The notes: a model not told the origin generated them from the sequence alone. DNA of 64,000 nucleotides from Oscillospiraceae bacterium (GCA_015068305.1 SVKV01000005.1:27637-91636); one strand, 5' to 3'. Numbered from the stretch's first letter, positions 52,558 to 62,834 are shown. Program-made: numbers and translations.

Positions 52558-53337
52558 TCAGCGAAGCATCGGAACGCACTCAAATTGTTCGATGCCGTCG
52601 TCATACCACAAATGGGTCATGTAAAGTCCCCCGGGGGGAACTGTGGGACCGGCAGCGGTGCGGTTGCCGGAATCCAGGATTGCACCGATTTCAGAGGGCT
52701 TGATCTTCCCCTCCGCGGCATAAACAACCGTACCGGCCATGGCCCGGGCCATATTGTAGAGGAAGCCATTGGCACAGACCTTCAGTTCGATGATATCCCC
52801 ATGGCGCTCCACATTGTAATAGTATACGGTTCGGACCGTGGATTTCACATCCGTTCCCACACTTCTTACCGCGGCAAAATCATGGGTTCCCACGAACTGG
52901 CTGGCAGCTTCCTGCATGATCTTCTCATCCAGATGCTTGGGATAAAACCAGGCCCGGTTCACATAGAAGGGATCCTTCAGCCGGGAGTTATAAATCAGAT
53001 AGGTATATTCCTTCCGGGCGCAGGATCCGATGGCATTGAAATTCTCATGAACGTCAAAGGCCCGGGTCACCACAATATCACAGGGCAGATGGGTATTCAG
53101 GGCATAGGGAAGCCGGTCCGCCGGAATGGTGGAGGTGGTCCGGAAATTGGCCACATAGCACTTGGCATGGACGCCGGCGTCCGTTCTGCCGCAGCCGGTG
53201 ACATGAACATCATGGCCAACCACCATGGCGATGGCCTTTTCCATGGTCTCCTGGACCGTGGGCAGATTCTTCTGCATCTGCCAGCCATGGTAACCGGTGC
53301 CCAGATAGCTTAAATACAAAACAATATTACGCATCAT
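52558..53337 (-). CDS. truA: tRNA pseudouridine synthase A
   Basis: GCGRTDAGVHAKCYVANF, NGFLYNMARAMAGTVVYAAEGK. Confidence 0.95.
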   Translation of the reverse strand: MMRNIVLYLSYLGTGYHGWQMQKNLPTVQETMEKAIAMVVGHDVHVTGCGRTDAGVHAKCYVANFRTTSTIPADRLPYALNTHLPCDIVVTRAFDVHENFNAIGSCARKEYTYLIYNSRLKDPFYVNRAWFYPKHLDEKIMQEAASQFVGTHDFAAVRSVGTDVKSTVRTVYYYNVERHGDIIELKVCANGFLYNMARAMAGTVVYAAEGKIKPSEIGAILDSGNRTAAGPTVPPGGLYMTHLWYDDGIEQFECVPMLR

Positions 53338-53342
53338 TTACC

Positions 53343-54152
53343 TCACAGACCGAAGGTGCGCAGCACAATGATCAGACCGAGCAGAACCGCACCAATGCCG
53401 AAAGCCTCAAAATCCCACAGATTATAGCGAAGCAGCTTCATCTTGGTACGGCCTTCACCGCCCTGGTAGCAGCGGCATTCCATGGCAGTTGCCAGTTCGT
53501 CGGCCCGTCGGAAGGCACTGATAAAGAGCGGCACCAGAATAGGCACCAAAGCTCTGGCCTTATCCATCAGATTCCCGGATTCAAAGTCAGCACCCCTTGC
53601 CTTCTGGGCAGCCATTATCTTATCCGTTTCCTCGATCAGGGTGGGAATGAAACGCAGGGCAATGCACATCATCATGGAAAGCTCATGGACCGGAACCTTG
53701 ATGGCCTTCAGCGGATTCATGAGGCTCTCCAGACCGTCGGTCAGGGAAATGGGCGAGGTGGTGTAGGTCAGTAGGAAGGTGCCGGAAATCAGCAGCAGGA
53801 TCCGGATGACCATCAAAACAGCCCGCTTGAGGCCGTCGGCATAGACAGTAAAGATCCAGAAATCCACCAGCGGCTCCCCTTCTCCGGCTGTAAAGAACAG
53901 ATTCAGCACAGCGGTGAAGATGAGGATCATCACCAGGGGCTTCATGCCCCGGACGATGGATTTGGGCGGGATGGTGGAAACCTTAATGGCAATGATCAAA
54001 AATGCAGCCATAACGGCATAGGATACCCAGTTGACGGCCAGAAACAGGGCCACAATATAAACCACCAGCAAAATCAGCTTGGTTCTGGGATCCAGGCGGT
54101 GAACCACGGAATTCCCCGGGAAATACTGGCCGAGTGTAATGTCTTTTAACAT
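53343..54152 (-). CDS. ecfT: Energy-coupling factor transporter transmembrane protein EcfT
   Basis: GQYFPGNSVVHRLDPRTKLIL; MAAQKARGADFESGNLMDKARALVPILVPLFISAFRRADELATAMECRCYQ. Confidence 0.95.
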   Translation of the reverse strand: MLKDITLGQYFPGNSVVHRLDPRTKLILLVVYIVALFLAVNWVSYAVMAAFLIIAIKVSTIPPKSIVRGMKPLVMILIFTAVLNLFFTAGEGEPLVDFWIFTVYADGLKRAVLMVIRILLLISGTFLLTYTTSPISLTDGLESLMNPLKAIKVPVHELSMMMCIALRFIPTLIEETDKIMAAQKARGADFESGNLMDKARALVPILVPLFISAFRRADELATAMECRCYQGGEGRTKMKLLRYNLWDFEAFGIGAVLLGLIIVLRTFGL

Positions 54153-55075
54153 TTGGCCGCACCTCCTCTGAGGGTTTTCAGCACCGCAACTGCCTGGTCG
54201 ATGGTATAAACAGGCTCCACATCCAGGCCCATAGCCTTCAGCTCCAGGAACACACGGGTGACCTGTGGAATGTTCAGACCCATCTCAATCAGTTCCTCTG
54301 AGCGTGCAAAAACCTCGGCAGGACTGCCGTCCATCACAAGCCGGGAGCCGTTGAGCACCAGCAGCCGGTCTGTCAGTCTTGCCACATCGTCCATGGAATG
54401 GCTGACCATCATAACGGTTGCATTGTGGGTTCTGCGGTAATCTTCGATGTTTTTGAGAATCTCCTCACGGCCCCTTGGATCAAGTCCTGCAGTGGGTTCA
54501 TCCAGGATCAGAACCTCCGGTTCCATGGCGATGACGCCGGCAATGGCGACTCTCCGCTTCTGTCCGCCGGAAAGATCGAAGGGAGAAACCTGCAGCTGCT
54601 GCTCCGTCAGTCCCACGGTGGCAGCGGCATCCCGTACACGGCGGTCGATTTCCTCGTAGGAAAGGCCCATGTTTTTAGGACCAAATGCAATGTCCTTATA
54701 AACGGTTTCTTCAAACAGCTGATACTCCGGGTACTGAAACACAAGGCCCACACGGAACCGGGCCTGCCGGGTCAGCTTCTTGTCGGACCAGATATCCTTT
54801 CCGTCCAGCAAAATTGTGCCGGAGGTAGGCTTCAAAAGGCCGTTTAGCTGCTGCATCAGCGTGGATTTGCCGGAACCGGTGTGACCGATGATGCCAATAA
54901 ACTCACCCCGACTGACAGAAAACGACACATCCTGCAGCGCCTGATGCTCAAAGGGTGTTCCGGCACTGTATATATAATTAAGATTTTGGACCTGTAAAAT
55001 CGGTTCCAATGGACATTCCTCCAAGGGATTATTTTTGGATTGCTTCAAATAGTGCCTTTGCACATTCTTTTTCAT
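54146..55075 (-). CDS. ecfA2: Energy-coupling factor ATPase EcfA2
   Basis: GIIGHTGSGKSTLMQQLNGLLKPTSGTI, LSGGQKRRVAIAGVIAMEPEVLILDEPTAGLDPRGRE. Confidence 0.93.
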   Translation of the reverse strand: MKKNVQRHYLKQSKNNPLEECPLEPILQVQNLNYIYSAGTPFEHQALQDVSFSVSRGEFIGIIGHTGSGKSTLMQQLNGLLKPTSGTILLDGKDIWSDKKLTRQARFRVGLVFQYPEYQLFEETVYKDIAFGPKNMGLSYEEIDRRVRDAAATVGLTEQQLQVSPFDLSGGQKRRVAIAGVIAMEPEVLILDEPTAGLDPRGREEILKNIEDYRRTHNATVMMVSHSMDDVARLTDRLLVLNGSRLVMDGSPAEVFARSEELIEMGLNIPQVTRVFLELKAMGLDVEPVYTIDQAVAVLKTLRGGAAKC

Positions 55076-55877
55076 TCAACCGGTCCAGCGGAAGATCAAA
55101 GCCTTCCCTGTTCAGCTCATAGCAAAGTTCCACCGATTCAGGAGCCGCCAGACCCAGCCGGTGCAGCAGTTCCACCTGAGAAAAGACTTCTTCGGGCTTG
55201 CCGTCGGCGGCAATTTCACCCCGGTGCATCACCACGACCCGCTGGGCCTGGGCTGCCTCATCCATATGATGGGTGATCAGCACGATGGTGATTCCCTTTT
55301 CCCGGTTCAGCTTTGTTACGGTTTCCATGACCTCCCGGCGGCCCCGGGGATCCAGCATGGCAGTGGGTTCATCCAGGACGATGCATTTGGGCTCCATGGC
55401 AATGATGCCTGCAATGGCGATCCGCTGTTTCTGGCCGCCGGAGAGCAGATGCGGCGCATGCTTTGCATACTTGCTCATGCCCACCTGCTTCAGAGCATGA
55501 TCCACCCGGCGGCGGATCTCTGCGCTGGAGATCCCCAGATTTTCCGGGCCGAAAGCCACATCCTCTTCCACCACATTGGCAACAATCTGATTGTCGGGAT
55601 TCTGAAACACCATGCCCACACTCCGGCGGATGGCGATGAGCTTATTCTCATCGGACGTATCCATGCCGCTGACCCAGACTTTGCCGCCGCAGGGCAAAAG
55701 GATAGAATTAAAATGCTTTGCAAGAGTAGACTTGCCGCAGCCGTTGCCGCCTAAAACAGCCACAAAACTGCCTGCATCCACCCGCAGATTCAAATCTTTA
55801 AATACGGCAACGCCGGGCGTGTCATCCACGCCCGGATAGGTATATGCCAGATGCTCTACATTGATAATCTCGCCCAT
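55029..55877 (-). CDS. ecfA1: Energy-coupling factor ATPase EcfA1
   Basis: AVLGGNGCGKSTLAKHFNSILLP, LLSGGQKQRIAIAGIIAMEPKCIVLDEPTAMLDPRGR. Confidence 0.93.
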   Translation of the reverse strand: MGEIINVEHLAYTYPGVDDTPGVAVFKDLNLRVDAGSFVAVLGGNGCGKSTLAKHFNSILLPCGGKVWVSGMDTSDENKLIAIRRSVGMVFQNPDNQIVANVVEEDVAFGPENLGISSAEIRRRVDHALKQVGMSKYAKHAPHLLSGGQKQRIAIAGIIAMEPKCIVLDEPTAMLDPRGRREVMETVTKLNREKGITIVLITHHMDEAAQAQRVVVMHRGEIAADGKPEEVFSQVELLHRLGLAAPESVELCYELNREGFDLPLDRLNEKECAKALFEAIQK

Positions 55878-55890
55878 AGATGCCTCCCCA

Positions 55891-56763
55891 TCAGGGTGTC
55901 CAGCGGCCTGTGGAGCCGCAGGGCAACATCAGCCCCGAAGCCCTCACCGGAAGGCCAAGCTCTCCCACTTCCGTATGTCCGCCATGGGTTCCGCTGAACA
56001 CAACGTCGGAGGCATAACCGACGGCGGAGGGTGCCAAACCGGTGGTGTAGGAATTGATGATCACAAACAGCGGATCATCGCTGAGCAGCTTGTTCACTTC
56101 CAGCAGGAAGGGATAGAAGCTGGTTTCCATCTTCCAGATCTCACCGCTGGGGCCCCGGCCGTAGCTGGGGGGATCCATGATTATGCCGTCGTACTTCCGG
56201 CCCCGGCGCAGTTCTCTCTGGATGAACTTGCCGCAGTCGTCCACAATCCAGTGGATTGGCTTGTCCGCAAGGCCGGAGGCCTGGGCATTTTCCTTGGCCC
56301 AGGCAACCATATTCTTGGCAGCATCCACATGCCACACCTCTGCCCCACCGGCTGCGGCTGCCAAAGTGGCACCGCCGGAGTAGGCAAAGAGGTTCAGAAC
56401 CCGCACGGGGCGCTGTGCGGAAGCTTCCGCACATTTCTCACGGATGAAATCCCAGTTGGCAGCCTGCTCCGGGAACACGCCCGTGTGCTTGAAGTTCATG
56501 GGCTTGACGTTGAAGGTCAGATAGTCCCGGTACTTAACCTGCCAGCGCTCCGGCAGATGGTGGTCACTCCAGCGGCCGCCGCCGGTATTGGAGCGCAGAT
56601 ACCGGGCATCATACTTCTTCCATTCAGGGGCGGTGTGGGGGGTATTCCAAATCACCTGGGGATCGGGACGGACCAGGATATACTTACCCCAGCGCTCCAG
56701 ACGTTCTCCGTCGGAAGTGTCCAGAACTTCATAATCTTTCCATTGATCAGAAATCCAAATCAT
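55891..56763 (-). CDS. Class I SAM-dependent rRNA methyltransferase (RlmI/RlmK-like)
   Basis: VLNLFAYSGGATLAAAAGGAEVWHVDAAKNMVAWAKENA, IIMDPPSYGRGPSGEIWK. Confidence 0.88.
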   Translation of the reverse strand: MIWISDQWKDYEVLDTSDGERLERWGKYILVRPDPQVIWNTPHTAPEWKKYDARYLRSNTGGGRWSDHHLPERWQVKYRDYLTFNVKPMNFKHTGVFPEQAANWDFIREKCAEASAQRPVRVLNLFAYSGGATLAAAAGGAEVWHVDAAKNMVAWAKENAQASGLADKPIHWIVDDCGKFIQRELRRGRKYDGIIMDPPSYGRGPSGEIWKMETSFYPFLLEVNKLLSDDPLFVIINSYTTGLAPSAVGYASDVVFSGTHGGHTEVGELGLPVRASGLMLPCGSTGRWTP

Positions 56764-56794
56764 TGGCTTTCTCCTTTATCTTTCTGTGATACAA

Positions 56795-59575
56795 TCAGCC
56801 GGAGGTTTCGGGAGCTGCGGTAGGTGTTTCCACCGGTCCTTCCACGGGGGCTTCCGTGGGAGGCTCCGTCTCCAGGGATGCCTCATAGTCGGCCCAGGCT
56901 TGAGCAGTGTGGACCGGGCAGAGCACATAAGGTGCATCAATGCCGTCATTGGCCTTGCCATTGAAGCCGTGCCAGTCCAGAGCGCTGCCATCTTCGGATA
57001 CATAGTAGACATACCGGTTATCCCGGAAATCGCTGCTCAGACCGTGCTTGTAGGCGCTGTTGATCTGCTCCACCTGGGAGGGTGTCAGCTTCAGCAGTGC
57101 CCGGGAGTCGATTTCAACCCGTTCGATATCTGCAAACATATGGCAGTATTCCGTTGCAACACCGCCGCCGGTGGTGCAGAAATCCACCAGAACGTGCTGA
57201 TCGCAGCTGCCGCTGGGGCCGTCACCACTGTAGGCATAGGCGGAAGTCACCCGGTTTCTGCCCAGCAGATAGCGGCGGATATCCTTTTCACAGGCATCCG
57301 TTGCAAGGTCACCGGAATCAAGACAGACGCTGTAACCGCGCATGCCGCTGGTGCTGTACAGAGATTTCCGGGCCAGGCCGCTGTGGATGGGCTGCATGAC
57401 CTTCTTGAAGAGCCGCGCTGCAGGATTCTGAGAGCTGCCAGTAAGGCGGATCTCCTCAGGCTGCTTATAGCCGCACCAGACTGCAGCGGTATAGTAGCCG
57501 GTGTAACCGCAGAACCAGCGGTCACGGTTGCTGGAGGTGGTGCCGGTTTTGCCTGCCACATTGTGACCGGACAGGTCCGCAGCACCGCCGGTACCGCTGG
57601 TGACTGCATTCTGCAGACAGTAATTCATATAGTTGACGGTCTTTTCGCTGAGAATCTGCTCAGAATCCTGGGTATTATCCAAAACAATATTGCCGAGGCT
57701 GTCATAGACCTTCGTATAGGTTCTGGCTTCTCTGCGGATGCCGTTATTGGCAAAGGTGGCATAGGCCGCAGAAACATCCCGGATGGTGGCGCCAACAGTC
57801 AGCGCGCCCATACCCAGAGGAGAGTCGCCCAGGTCGTTCTTGATCTTGCCGGAGGAGGTTTCATAGTGATCCGTCAGGGTGGACAGACCGAACTTATCCT
57901 TACTGAACCGGAAGCTGTAGTCATAGCCGATCATCCGCAGGGTTCTGACGGAAACGGCATTGATGGAGCTGGTGATGCCGCTGAAAACGGTTCTGGAATA
58001 GGAATAGGTCCGGGAATCGTTCTTGGGATAGGCGCCGCCGGAATAGGAAACCGGCAGATCCGGAATCACAGTAGCCGGAGAAATCACACCGGCTTCAAAG
58101 GCAGGAGCATAGACGGACAGGGGCTTCTGGGCAGAACCGGTCTGGAGCTTGGAGTCCGTCGCAATATTCCAGCCGTCATGCTCAGTCTTGGGTCCGACAC
58201 CGCCGGCCATGCCCACAATGTCGCCGGTGCGGTTATCGATGACCACGATACCGGACTGAAGCTGCTGCTTGCTTCGGGTGGTGGGAATCTGACTCAGGTC
58301 CGTATAAACCGCATCGATGGCATTCTGGACCTTCATATCCAGGGTGGAATAAATGTGGAAACCGCCCCGCTGGATGATATTATTCCAGTATTTCTTGCCT
58401 TCCTTGTCCAGGATATCGTAATTAACACCGTTGGAGGCAGCCAGATCCCGGGCCACATCCTCCAGAACCGTATCCACAAAATAGGAATACACTTCCTGGG
58501 ATGCATCCTCGGCCAGAGTGGTGCTGCCGCCGCAGACAGGACAGACATAGGAACTGCCCTGCTGGACAAAGGAGCTGGCAATGCCCTCGTATGCACAGGA
58601 GCTGCGCTCGCAGACGGTCCACTTGTCCGCATCATCGATGCCGCTCTTGAATACCAGTTCCTGTTCCAGAGCCTGCTTGTAGATATCCGGGCCGATGAGG
58701 CCCTCTTCCTTCATGACCCAGAGGGTATTGACCTGCCGGACCCGGTTACGCTCCACACCGGTCATTTCCCGGCGGCCTTCCTCGTCACCGGGGTCCCACT
58801 CGAAGGTGGAGCTGAAGGGATTGAAGATGGAGGGGTTATTGGTGATGCTGATCAGGCTGGCGCACTCGGCAGTGGTCAGCATCTGAATTTCCTTGCCGAA
58901 ATACTCTGCTGCAGCGCTTCGGACGCCGTAGCAGCCACGGCCCAGATAGATGGTATTCAGATACCATTCCATAATGGTATCCTTGTCGTAGGAGCGTTCA
59001 AACTGCTGGGCGCGGAAAATCTCCATGACCTTTCGCTGAACCGTCACAGAGTCTTCGCCGGTCAGATTCTTGATCAGCTGCTGGGTGATGGTGGAGCCGC
59101 CGAAGGTATCGCCGCCGCCAAAGAACATATTGGCGCAGGCCTTTACCGTGGTGATCCAGTCCACACCCTGGTGCTCATAGAATCGCTTGTCCTCGATGGC
59201 AATGGCTGCATTCACCAGGTCCTCGGGAATCTGATCCAGAGATGCCCACTGCCGGTCTGCAGTGGTATAGATCTGCTGCAGCTGCTGAATATTGCCGCCG
59301 GCATCCACATAGTATACAAAGGAAGTCTGATCCAGCGATGCGTTCTCCAGATTGTAGTTTGCTTCCGGGAGAATGTCATCCTGCAGATAATTGCCAAGGA
59401 TTCCCACGAAGACGAACATACACACCAGGGCTATCAGAACAACCGTGGCAACTGCGCCGGCTGCGACCTTCACCGCGGCCACTGCCAGATACCAGATGCC
59501 GTAAAGAATCTTCAGCAGCCAGTGGGGATTCCACTCCTGGCGCTGCTTGTTTTTCCGATTTGAGAATTCAGCCAT
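56795..59575 (-). CDS. Class A penicillin-binding protein (PBP1A-like)
   Basis: Transglycosylase VNAAIAIEDKRFYEHQGVDW, GGSTITQQLIKNL; transpeptidase TGSAQKPLSVYAPA, AGKTGTTSSNRDRWFCGYT. Confidence 0.93.
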   Translation of the reverse strand: MAEFSNRKNKQRQEWNPHWLLKILYGIWYLAVAAVKVAAGAVATVVLIALVCMFVFVGILGNYLQDDILPEANYNLENASLDQTSFVYYVDAGGNIQQLQQIYTTADRQWASLDQIPEDLVNAAIAIEDKRFYEHQGVDWITTVKACANMFFGGGDTFGGSTITQQLIKNLTGEDSVTVQRKVMEIFRAQQFERSYDKDTIMEWYLNTIYLGRGCYGVRSAAAEYFGKEIQMLTTAECASLISITNNPSIFNPFSSTFEWDPGDEEGRREMTGVERNRVRQVNTLWVMKEEGLIGPDIYKQALEQELVFKSGIDDADKWTVCERSSCAYEGIASSFVQQGSSYVCPVCGGSTTLAEDASQEVYSYFVDTVLEDVARDLAASNGVNYDILDKEGKKYWNNIIQRGGFHIYSTLDMKVQNAIDAVYTDLSQIPTTRSKQQLQSGIVVIDNRTGDIVGMAGGVGPKTEHDGWNIATDSKLQTGSAQKPLSVYAPAFEAGVISPATVIPDLPVSYSGGAYPKNDSRTYSYSRTVFSGITSSINAVSVRTLRMIGYDYSFRFSKDKFGLSTLTDHYETSSGKIKNDLGDSPLGMGALTVGATIRDVSAAYATFANNGIRREARTYTKVYDSLGNIVLDNTQDSEQILSEKTVNYMNYCLQNAVTSGTGGAADLSGHNVAGKTGTTSSNRDRWFCGYTGYYTAAVWCGYKQPEEIRLTGSSQNPAARLFKKVMQPIHSGLARKSLYSTSGMRGYSVCLDSGDLATDACEKDIRRYLLGRNRVTSAYAYSGDGPSGSCDQHVLVDFCTTGGGVATEYCHMFADIERVEIDSRALLKLTPSQVEQINSAYKHGLSSDFRDNRYVYYVSEDGSALDWHGFNGKANDGIDAPYVLCPVHTAQAWADYEASLETEPPTEAPVEGPVETPTAAPETSG

Positions 59576-59758
59576 AATATAAACCTCCGCTGCATTGACC
59601 GCATGGGTCTGGTAAGGTAAAACTCAGTTTTATAAGGTGCCGATGGGCATAGCACCACTTCATAGTATTATAGCATACCCCAAAGCAAAACGAAAGCCCC
59701 AAAATATTAATAAAGATTAAATTTGGGGAGATACTACCGGCAGAAGGAGGCGGTAAAC

Positions 59759-59980
59759 ATGAAAATCAGCCACCGGTTACTTTCCGTCTTAATGTCTTTC
59801 TATCTGGGCATCCACGGCGGACAGCTTGCGCTGCTGGAGCCGGGCAATCCCCTGCCCGTTGAAATCTTCCCAATTACGGCGCAAATGCTTCCGGCAGCCG
59901 ACCGGCAGGCCCTGGCGGATGGCATCCGGATCCGGGATAAGCTGCACCTTGCACAGTTACTGGAGGACTATCTTTCGTAA
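59759..59980 (+). CDS. Small hypothetical protein with N-terminal hydrophobic segment (73 aa)
   Basis: SD agaaggagg upstream; MKISHRLLSVLMSFYLGIHGGQLALLEPGNPLPVEIFPITAQMLPAADRQALADGIRIRDKLHLAQLLEDYLS. Confidence 0.6.
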   Translation: MKISHRLLSVLMSFYLGIHGGQLALLEPGNPLPVEIFPITAQMLPAADRQALADGIRIRDKLHLAQLLEDYLS

Positions 59981-60010
59981 GCACCCCCAATCCTCATGCA
60001 ATATTTCCTC

Positions 60011-60039
60011 TTGATTTTGCACGTGGAAACCGATAGAAT
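60011..60039 (+). promoter_or_regulatory. Promoter of DUF1292 gene
   Basis: TTGATT-N17-TAGAAT. Confidence 0.6.
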
Positions 60040-60076
60040 ATAGACAGGAACAATGCTGCACGGAGGATGAGCTTCA

Positions 60077-60358
60077 ATGGATAACAATTACGGTTCTGAT
60101 TTTATGACCATCGTGGATGAGGACGGCACCGAATTCGAACTGGAGATTCTCAGCACCCTGGAATACAACGGCTGCACCTATCTTGCAGTCATTCCCGCAG
60201 GTGCAGAGGATGAGGGGGATCTGGAGGTCAGCATCCTCAAGAGCGTGGAAGAAGACGGTGAACCCATTCTCTGTGCCATCGAGGATGAGGAAGAGCTGCA
60301 GAGCGTATATGATCTGATCATGGATGAGCTCTACGCAGAAGAGGACGAAGAAGAATAA
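60077..60358 (+). CDS. DUF1292 domain protein
   Basis: Acidic 93 aa: FMTIVDEDGTEFELEILSTLEYNGCTYLAVIPAG. Confidence 0.88.
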   Translation: MDNNYGSDFMTIVDEDGTEFELEILSTLEYNGCTYLAVIPAGAEDEGDLEVSILKSVEEDGEPILCAIEDEEELQSVYDLIMDELYAEEDEEE

Positions 60359-60360
60359 TA

Positions 60361-60598
60361 AGACATTTCCTGCTTGGTGCGAGGTGTGTCCTTTTGGACC
60401 CACATTTTATAATCGGGAAGCCTGAAACTTCCTGTCCGGTTTGCAGACCTCCCGCCTGCGCTCAGACGTACGGTGGATGTTGGGAGCAGTAATGGCCAGG
60501 AGAGGCATCCCACCTGCCATTCGTGCAGGTCATAATCGGATGCGCCACGGCTAAAGCGGGGTTTTGGCATGGGGGACTTCGGTCCCCCATGTTTTTTT
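60361..60598 (+). ncRNA. ssrS: 6S RNA candidate with terminator
   Basis: Noncoding ~200 nt; 5' CCTGCTTGGTGCG can pair with 3' TGCGCCA...AAAGCGGGG to form a closing stem; GGACCCACATTTTATAATCGGGAAGCCTGAAAC resembles Firmicute 6S; ends in catgggggacttcggtcccccatgttttttt. Confidence 0.65.
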
Positions 60599-60670
60599 GT
60601 ACATTGATCCATTACGGAAGAAATTCCCCGCATTTTCATGTTACCGGCAGAATTTTCGTTCCCTCCCCTC

Positions 60671-60699
60671 TTGAAACCACAGAAAAAATAGGTTATAAT
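60671..60699 (+). promoter_or_regulatory. Promoter of foldase gene
   Basis: TTGAAA-N17-TATAAT. Confidence 0.7.
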
Positions 60700-60768
60700 A
60701 GCCCGGTCTATCTGCAATTTTTGGATTGCACATATATAAGAATCGCACAAATGAGAGGAAATGATACC

Positions 60769-62394
60769 ATGAGCGCATCCGACAAGAAGAAGCTTCGCGC
60801 TGCAGAGCGTGCCGAAAAGCTGACTGAGAAGCAGCTGGCCGAGCAGAAGGAAGCAAAGAAACTGAAAATTTTGACCACCGTGTTTGTAGTCGCCCTGGCT
60901 CTGATGCTCTGCTTTGCCATTGTCATCACCGCCGTCAAGACTGTGGAGAACAGCGGCATCCGAGAGCGGAACACTGTTGCACTGACTCTGGATGACCGCC
61001 AGATCAACAACGCTGAGCTGAACTACTTCTTCATCGACGGTCTGAATACCTTCCTCAATGAGAACAGCACCATCATCCCCTATCTGGGTCTGGACGCCAC
61101 CAAGCCTCTGGATGAGCAGATCCTGGATGAAGCCACCGGCATGACCTGGGCAGACGACTTTATGACCGGCGCTGTAGAGAACGCCAAGGCTGCCTACGCT
61201 CTGGCCGATGCTGCTGCCGAGGCCGGTTTTGTTCTGACCGAAGAGGACAAGACCAACATCGAAGCAACCATTGCCAACATTGAGCTGTCCGCTATGGTCA
61301 ATTACGGCTACCCCGATCTGAAGACCTATCTGAAGGCCATGTACGGCAACGGTGCGGATGAGGAATCCTTCCGCGCTTACCGGGAGCTGAACTACCTGGC
61401 AGAAAGCTACCAGGTAAAATATGCTGAGGATCTGACCTACGAAGATGCCGACCTGCGGGAGGCTGAAGCAGACAACTATGATGCATATTCCAGCTACACC
61501 TACAATTACTACTATCTGAATGTCAACAGCCTGATCGAGGGCGAAGATACTTCCAATCCCACCAACGAGCAGTATGCCGATGCTGTGGCTCTGGCAGAAG
61601 AATATGCCAAGTCTCTGACCGAGGGCATCACCACTGTAGAGGAGTTTGATGCAGCCGTTGCTGCTCTGCCCATGAATACAGAGGTTGAGAACGCCGCTTC
61701 CAATGCAAGCAAGGATGTTTCCTACGGCGCAGTGAATGCCGTCATCGCTGACTGGGTTACCGACAGCGCCCGGAAGGCCGGCGATATCACCTACATTCCC
61801 GGTATCTCCACCAGCACCGACGAAGCCGGCAACGAGACCTCCAAGATCACCGGTTACTATGCCGTTCTGTTTGGCGGCTGCAACGAGAATAACTTCTCCC
61901 TGCCCAACGTCCGTCATATCCTGGTTGCCTTTGAAGGCGGCACTCTGGACGAAAACGGCTACAAGATCTACTCCGACACCGAAAAGAACACCGCAAAGCT
62001 GGCTGCCGAAAAGCTGCTGAACACCTGGAAGAACGGCGATGCCACCGAAGAGAGCTTTGCAACCCTGGCAAACGAGAATTCCGATGACAGCGACGGCACC
62101 GACGGCGGTCTGTACACCAACATTGTCCCCGGCCAGATGGTCGCCAACTTCAATGACTGGTGCTTCGATGATTCCCGTAAGGTCGGTGACACCGACATCG
62201 TGGAAACCGAATACGGCTACCATGTGATGTATTTCTGCGGCGAAAGCGAGCGGACCTACCGCGACCTCATGATCGAGAACGAACTGAAAGTTGCGGCTGT
62301 GAACGCCTGGTTTGAGGAACTGCTCAGCGGCGTTACCGCTACTGTTGTCGATCCCAAGTACGTCAGCACGGATCTGGTTCTGTCCACCAATTAA
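60769..62394 (+). CDS. PrsA-like foldase / PpiC-type peptidyl-prolyl isomerase
   Basis: N-terminal TM, SurA-like N-domain, C-terminal parvulin-like NVRHILVAFEGG...TDGGLYTNIVPGQMVANFNDWCF...VETEYGYHVMYFCG. Confidence 0.85.
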   Translation: MSASDKKKLRAAERAEKLTEKQLAEQKEAKKLKILTTVFVVALALMLCFAIVITAVKTVENSGIRERNTVALTLDDRQINNAELNYFFIDGLNTFLNENSTIIPYLGLDATKPLDEQILDEATGMTWADDFMTGAVENAKAAYALADAAAEAGFVLTEEDKTNIEATIANIELSAMVNYGYPDLKTYLKAMYGNGADEESFRAYRELNYLAESYQVKYAEDLTYEDADLREAEADNYDAYSSYTYNYYYLNVNSLIEGEDTSNPTNEQYADAVALAEEYAKSLTEGITTVEEFDAAVAALPMNTEVENAASNASKDVSYGAVNAVIADWVTDSARKAGDITYIPGISTSTDEAGNETSKITGYYAVLFGGCNENNFSLPNVRHILVAFEGGTLDENGYKIYSDTEKNTAKLAAEKLLNTWKNGDATEESFATLANENSDDSDGTDGGLYTNIVPGQMVANFNDWCFDDSRKVGDTDIVETEYGYHVMYFCGESERTYRDLMIENELKVAAVNAWFEELLSGVTATVVDPKYVSTDLVLSTN

Positions 62395-62398
62395 TATA

Positions 62399-62430
62399 GA
62401 AAGGAGAGCTGCTTTGCGGCTCTCCTTTTT
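62399..62430 (+). terminator. Intrinsic terminator
   Basis: aaaggagagctgctttgcggctctccttttt. Confidence 0.7.
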
Positions 62431-62477
62431 GCATAAAGAATCCTCCTGTGGAGAAACTTTCCACAGGAGGTGTTTTT

Positions 62478-62834
62478 ATGAAGCATCAAAAATGGGGTAT
62501 GATCCTGGCAGGAATCGGTGCAGGTGCCGTCAACGGTCTTTTCGGCGCCGGCGGCGGTATGGTGCTCATTCCGCTGCTGGGGATGCTGACTTCTCTTGAG
62601 GACCGTCAAATGTTCTCCGGTTCCGTTGCCATCATCCTGCCCATGTGCATCGTCAGTCTGATTGCAACCGGACTGACCGGCACTATCGCCTGGAAGGAGG
62701 CCCTTCCCTACCTCCCCGGCAGCGCCATTGGCGGATACCTTGCATTCCGTTACGGGGGCAAAATCCCGGTAAAATGGCTCCACAGAGGTCTGGGAATACT
62801 GATCATTTGGGGAGGATTGCGATATCTATGCTAG
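62478..62834 (+). CDS. TauE/SafE family half-size membrane protein, N-terminal-type
   Basis: GAGAVNGLFGAGGGMVLIPLLGML; 4 TM. Confidence 0.82.
   Translation: MKHQKWGMILAGIGAGAVNGLFGAGGGMVLIPLLGMLTSLEDRQMFSGSVAIILPMCIVSLIATGLTGTIAWKEALPYLPGSAIGGYLAFRYGGKIPVKWLHRGLGILIIWGGLRYLC

Noticed and set aside
56786-59563. 925-aa plus-strand ORF opposite the PBP
   Set aside because: Exact shadow of the PBP1A-like CDS, no recognisable motifs
60331-62223. 630-aa minus-strand ORF opposite the foldase and 6S-like region
   Set aside because: Antisense shadow ending inside DUF1292/6S-like sequence; no motifs or promoter
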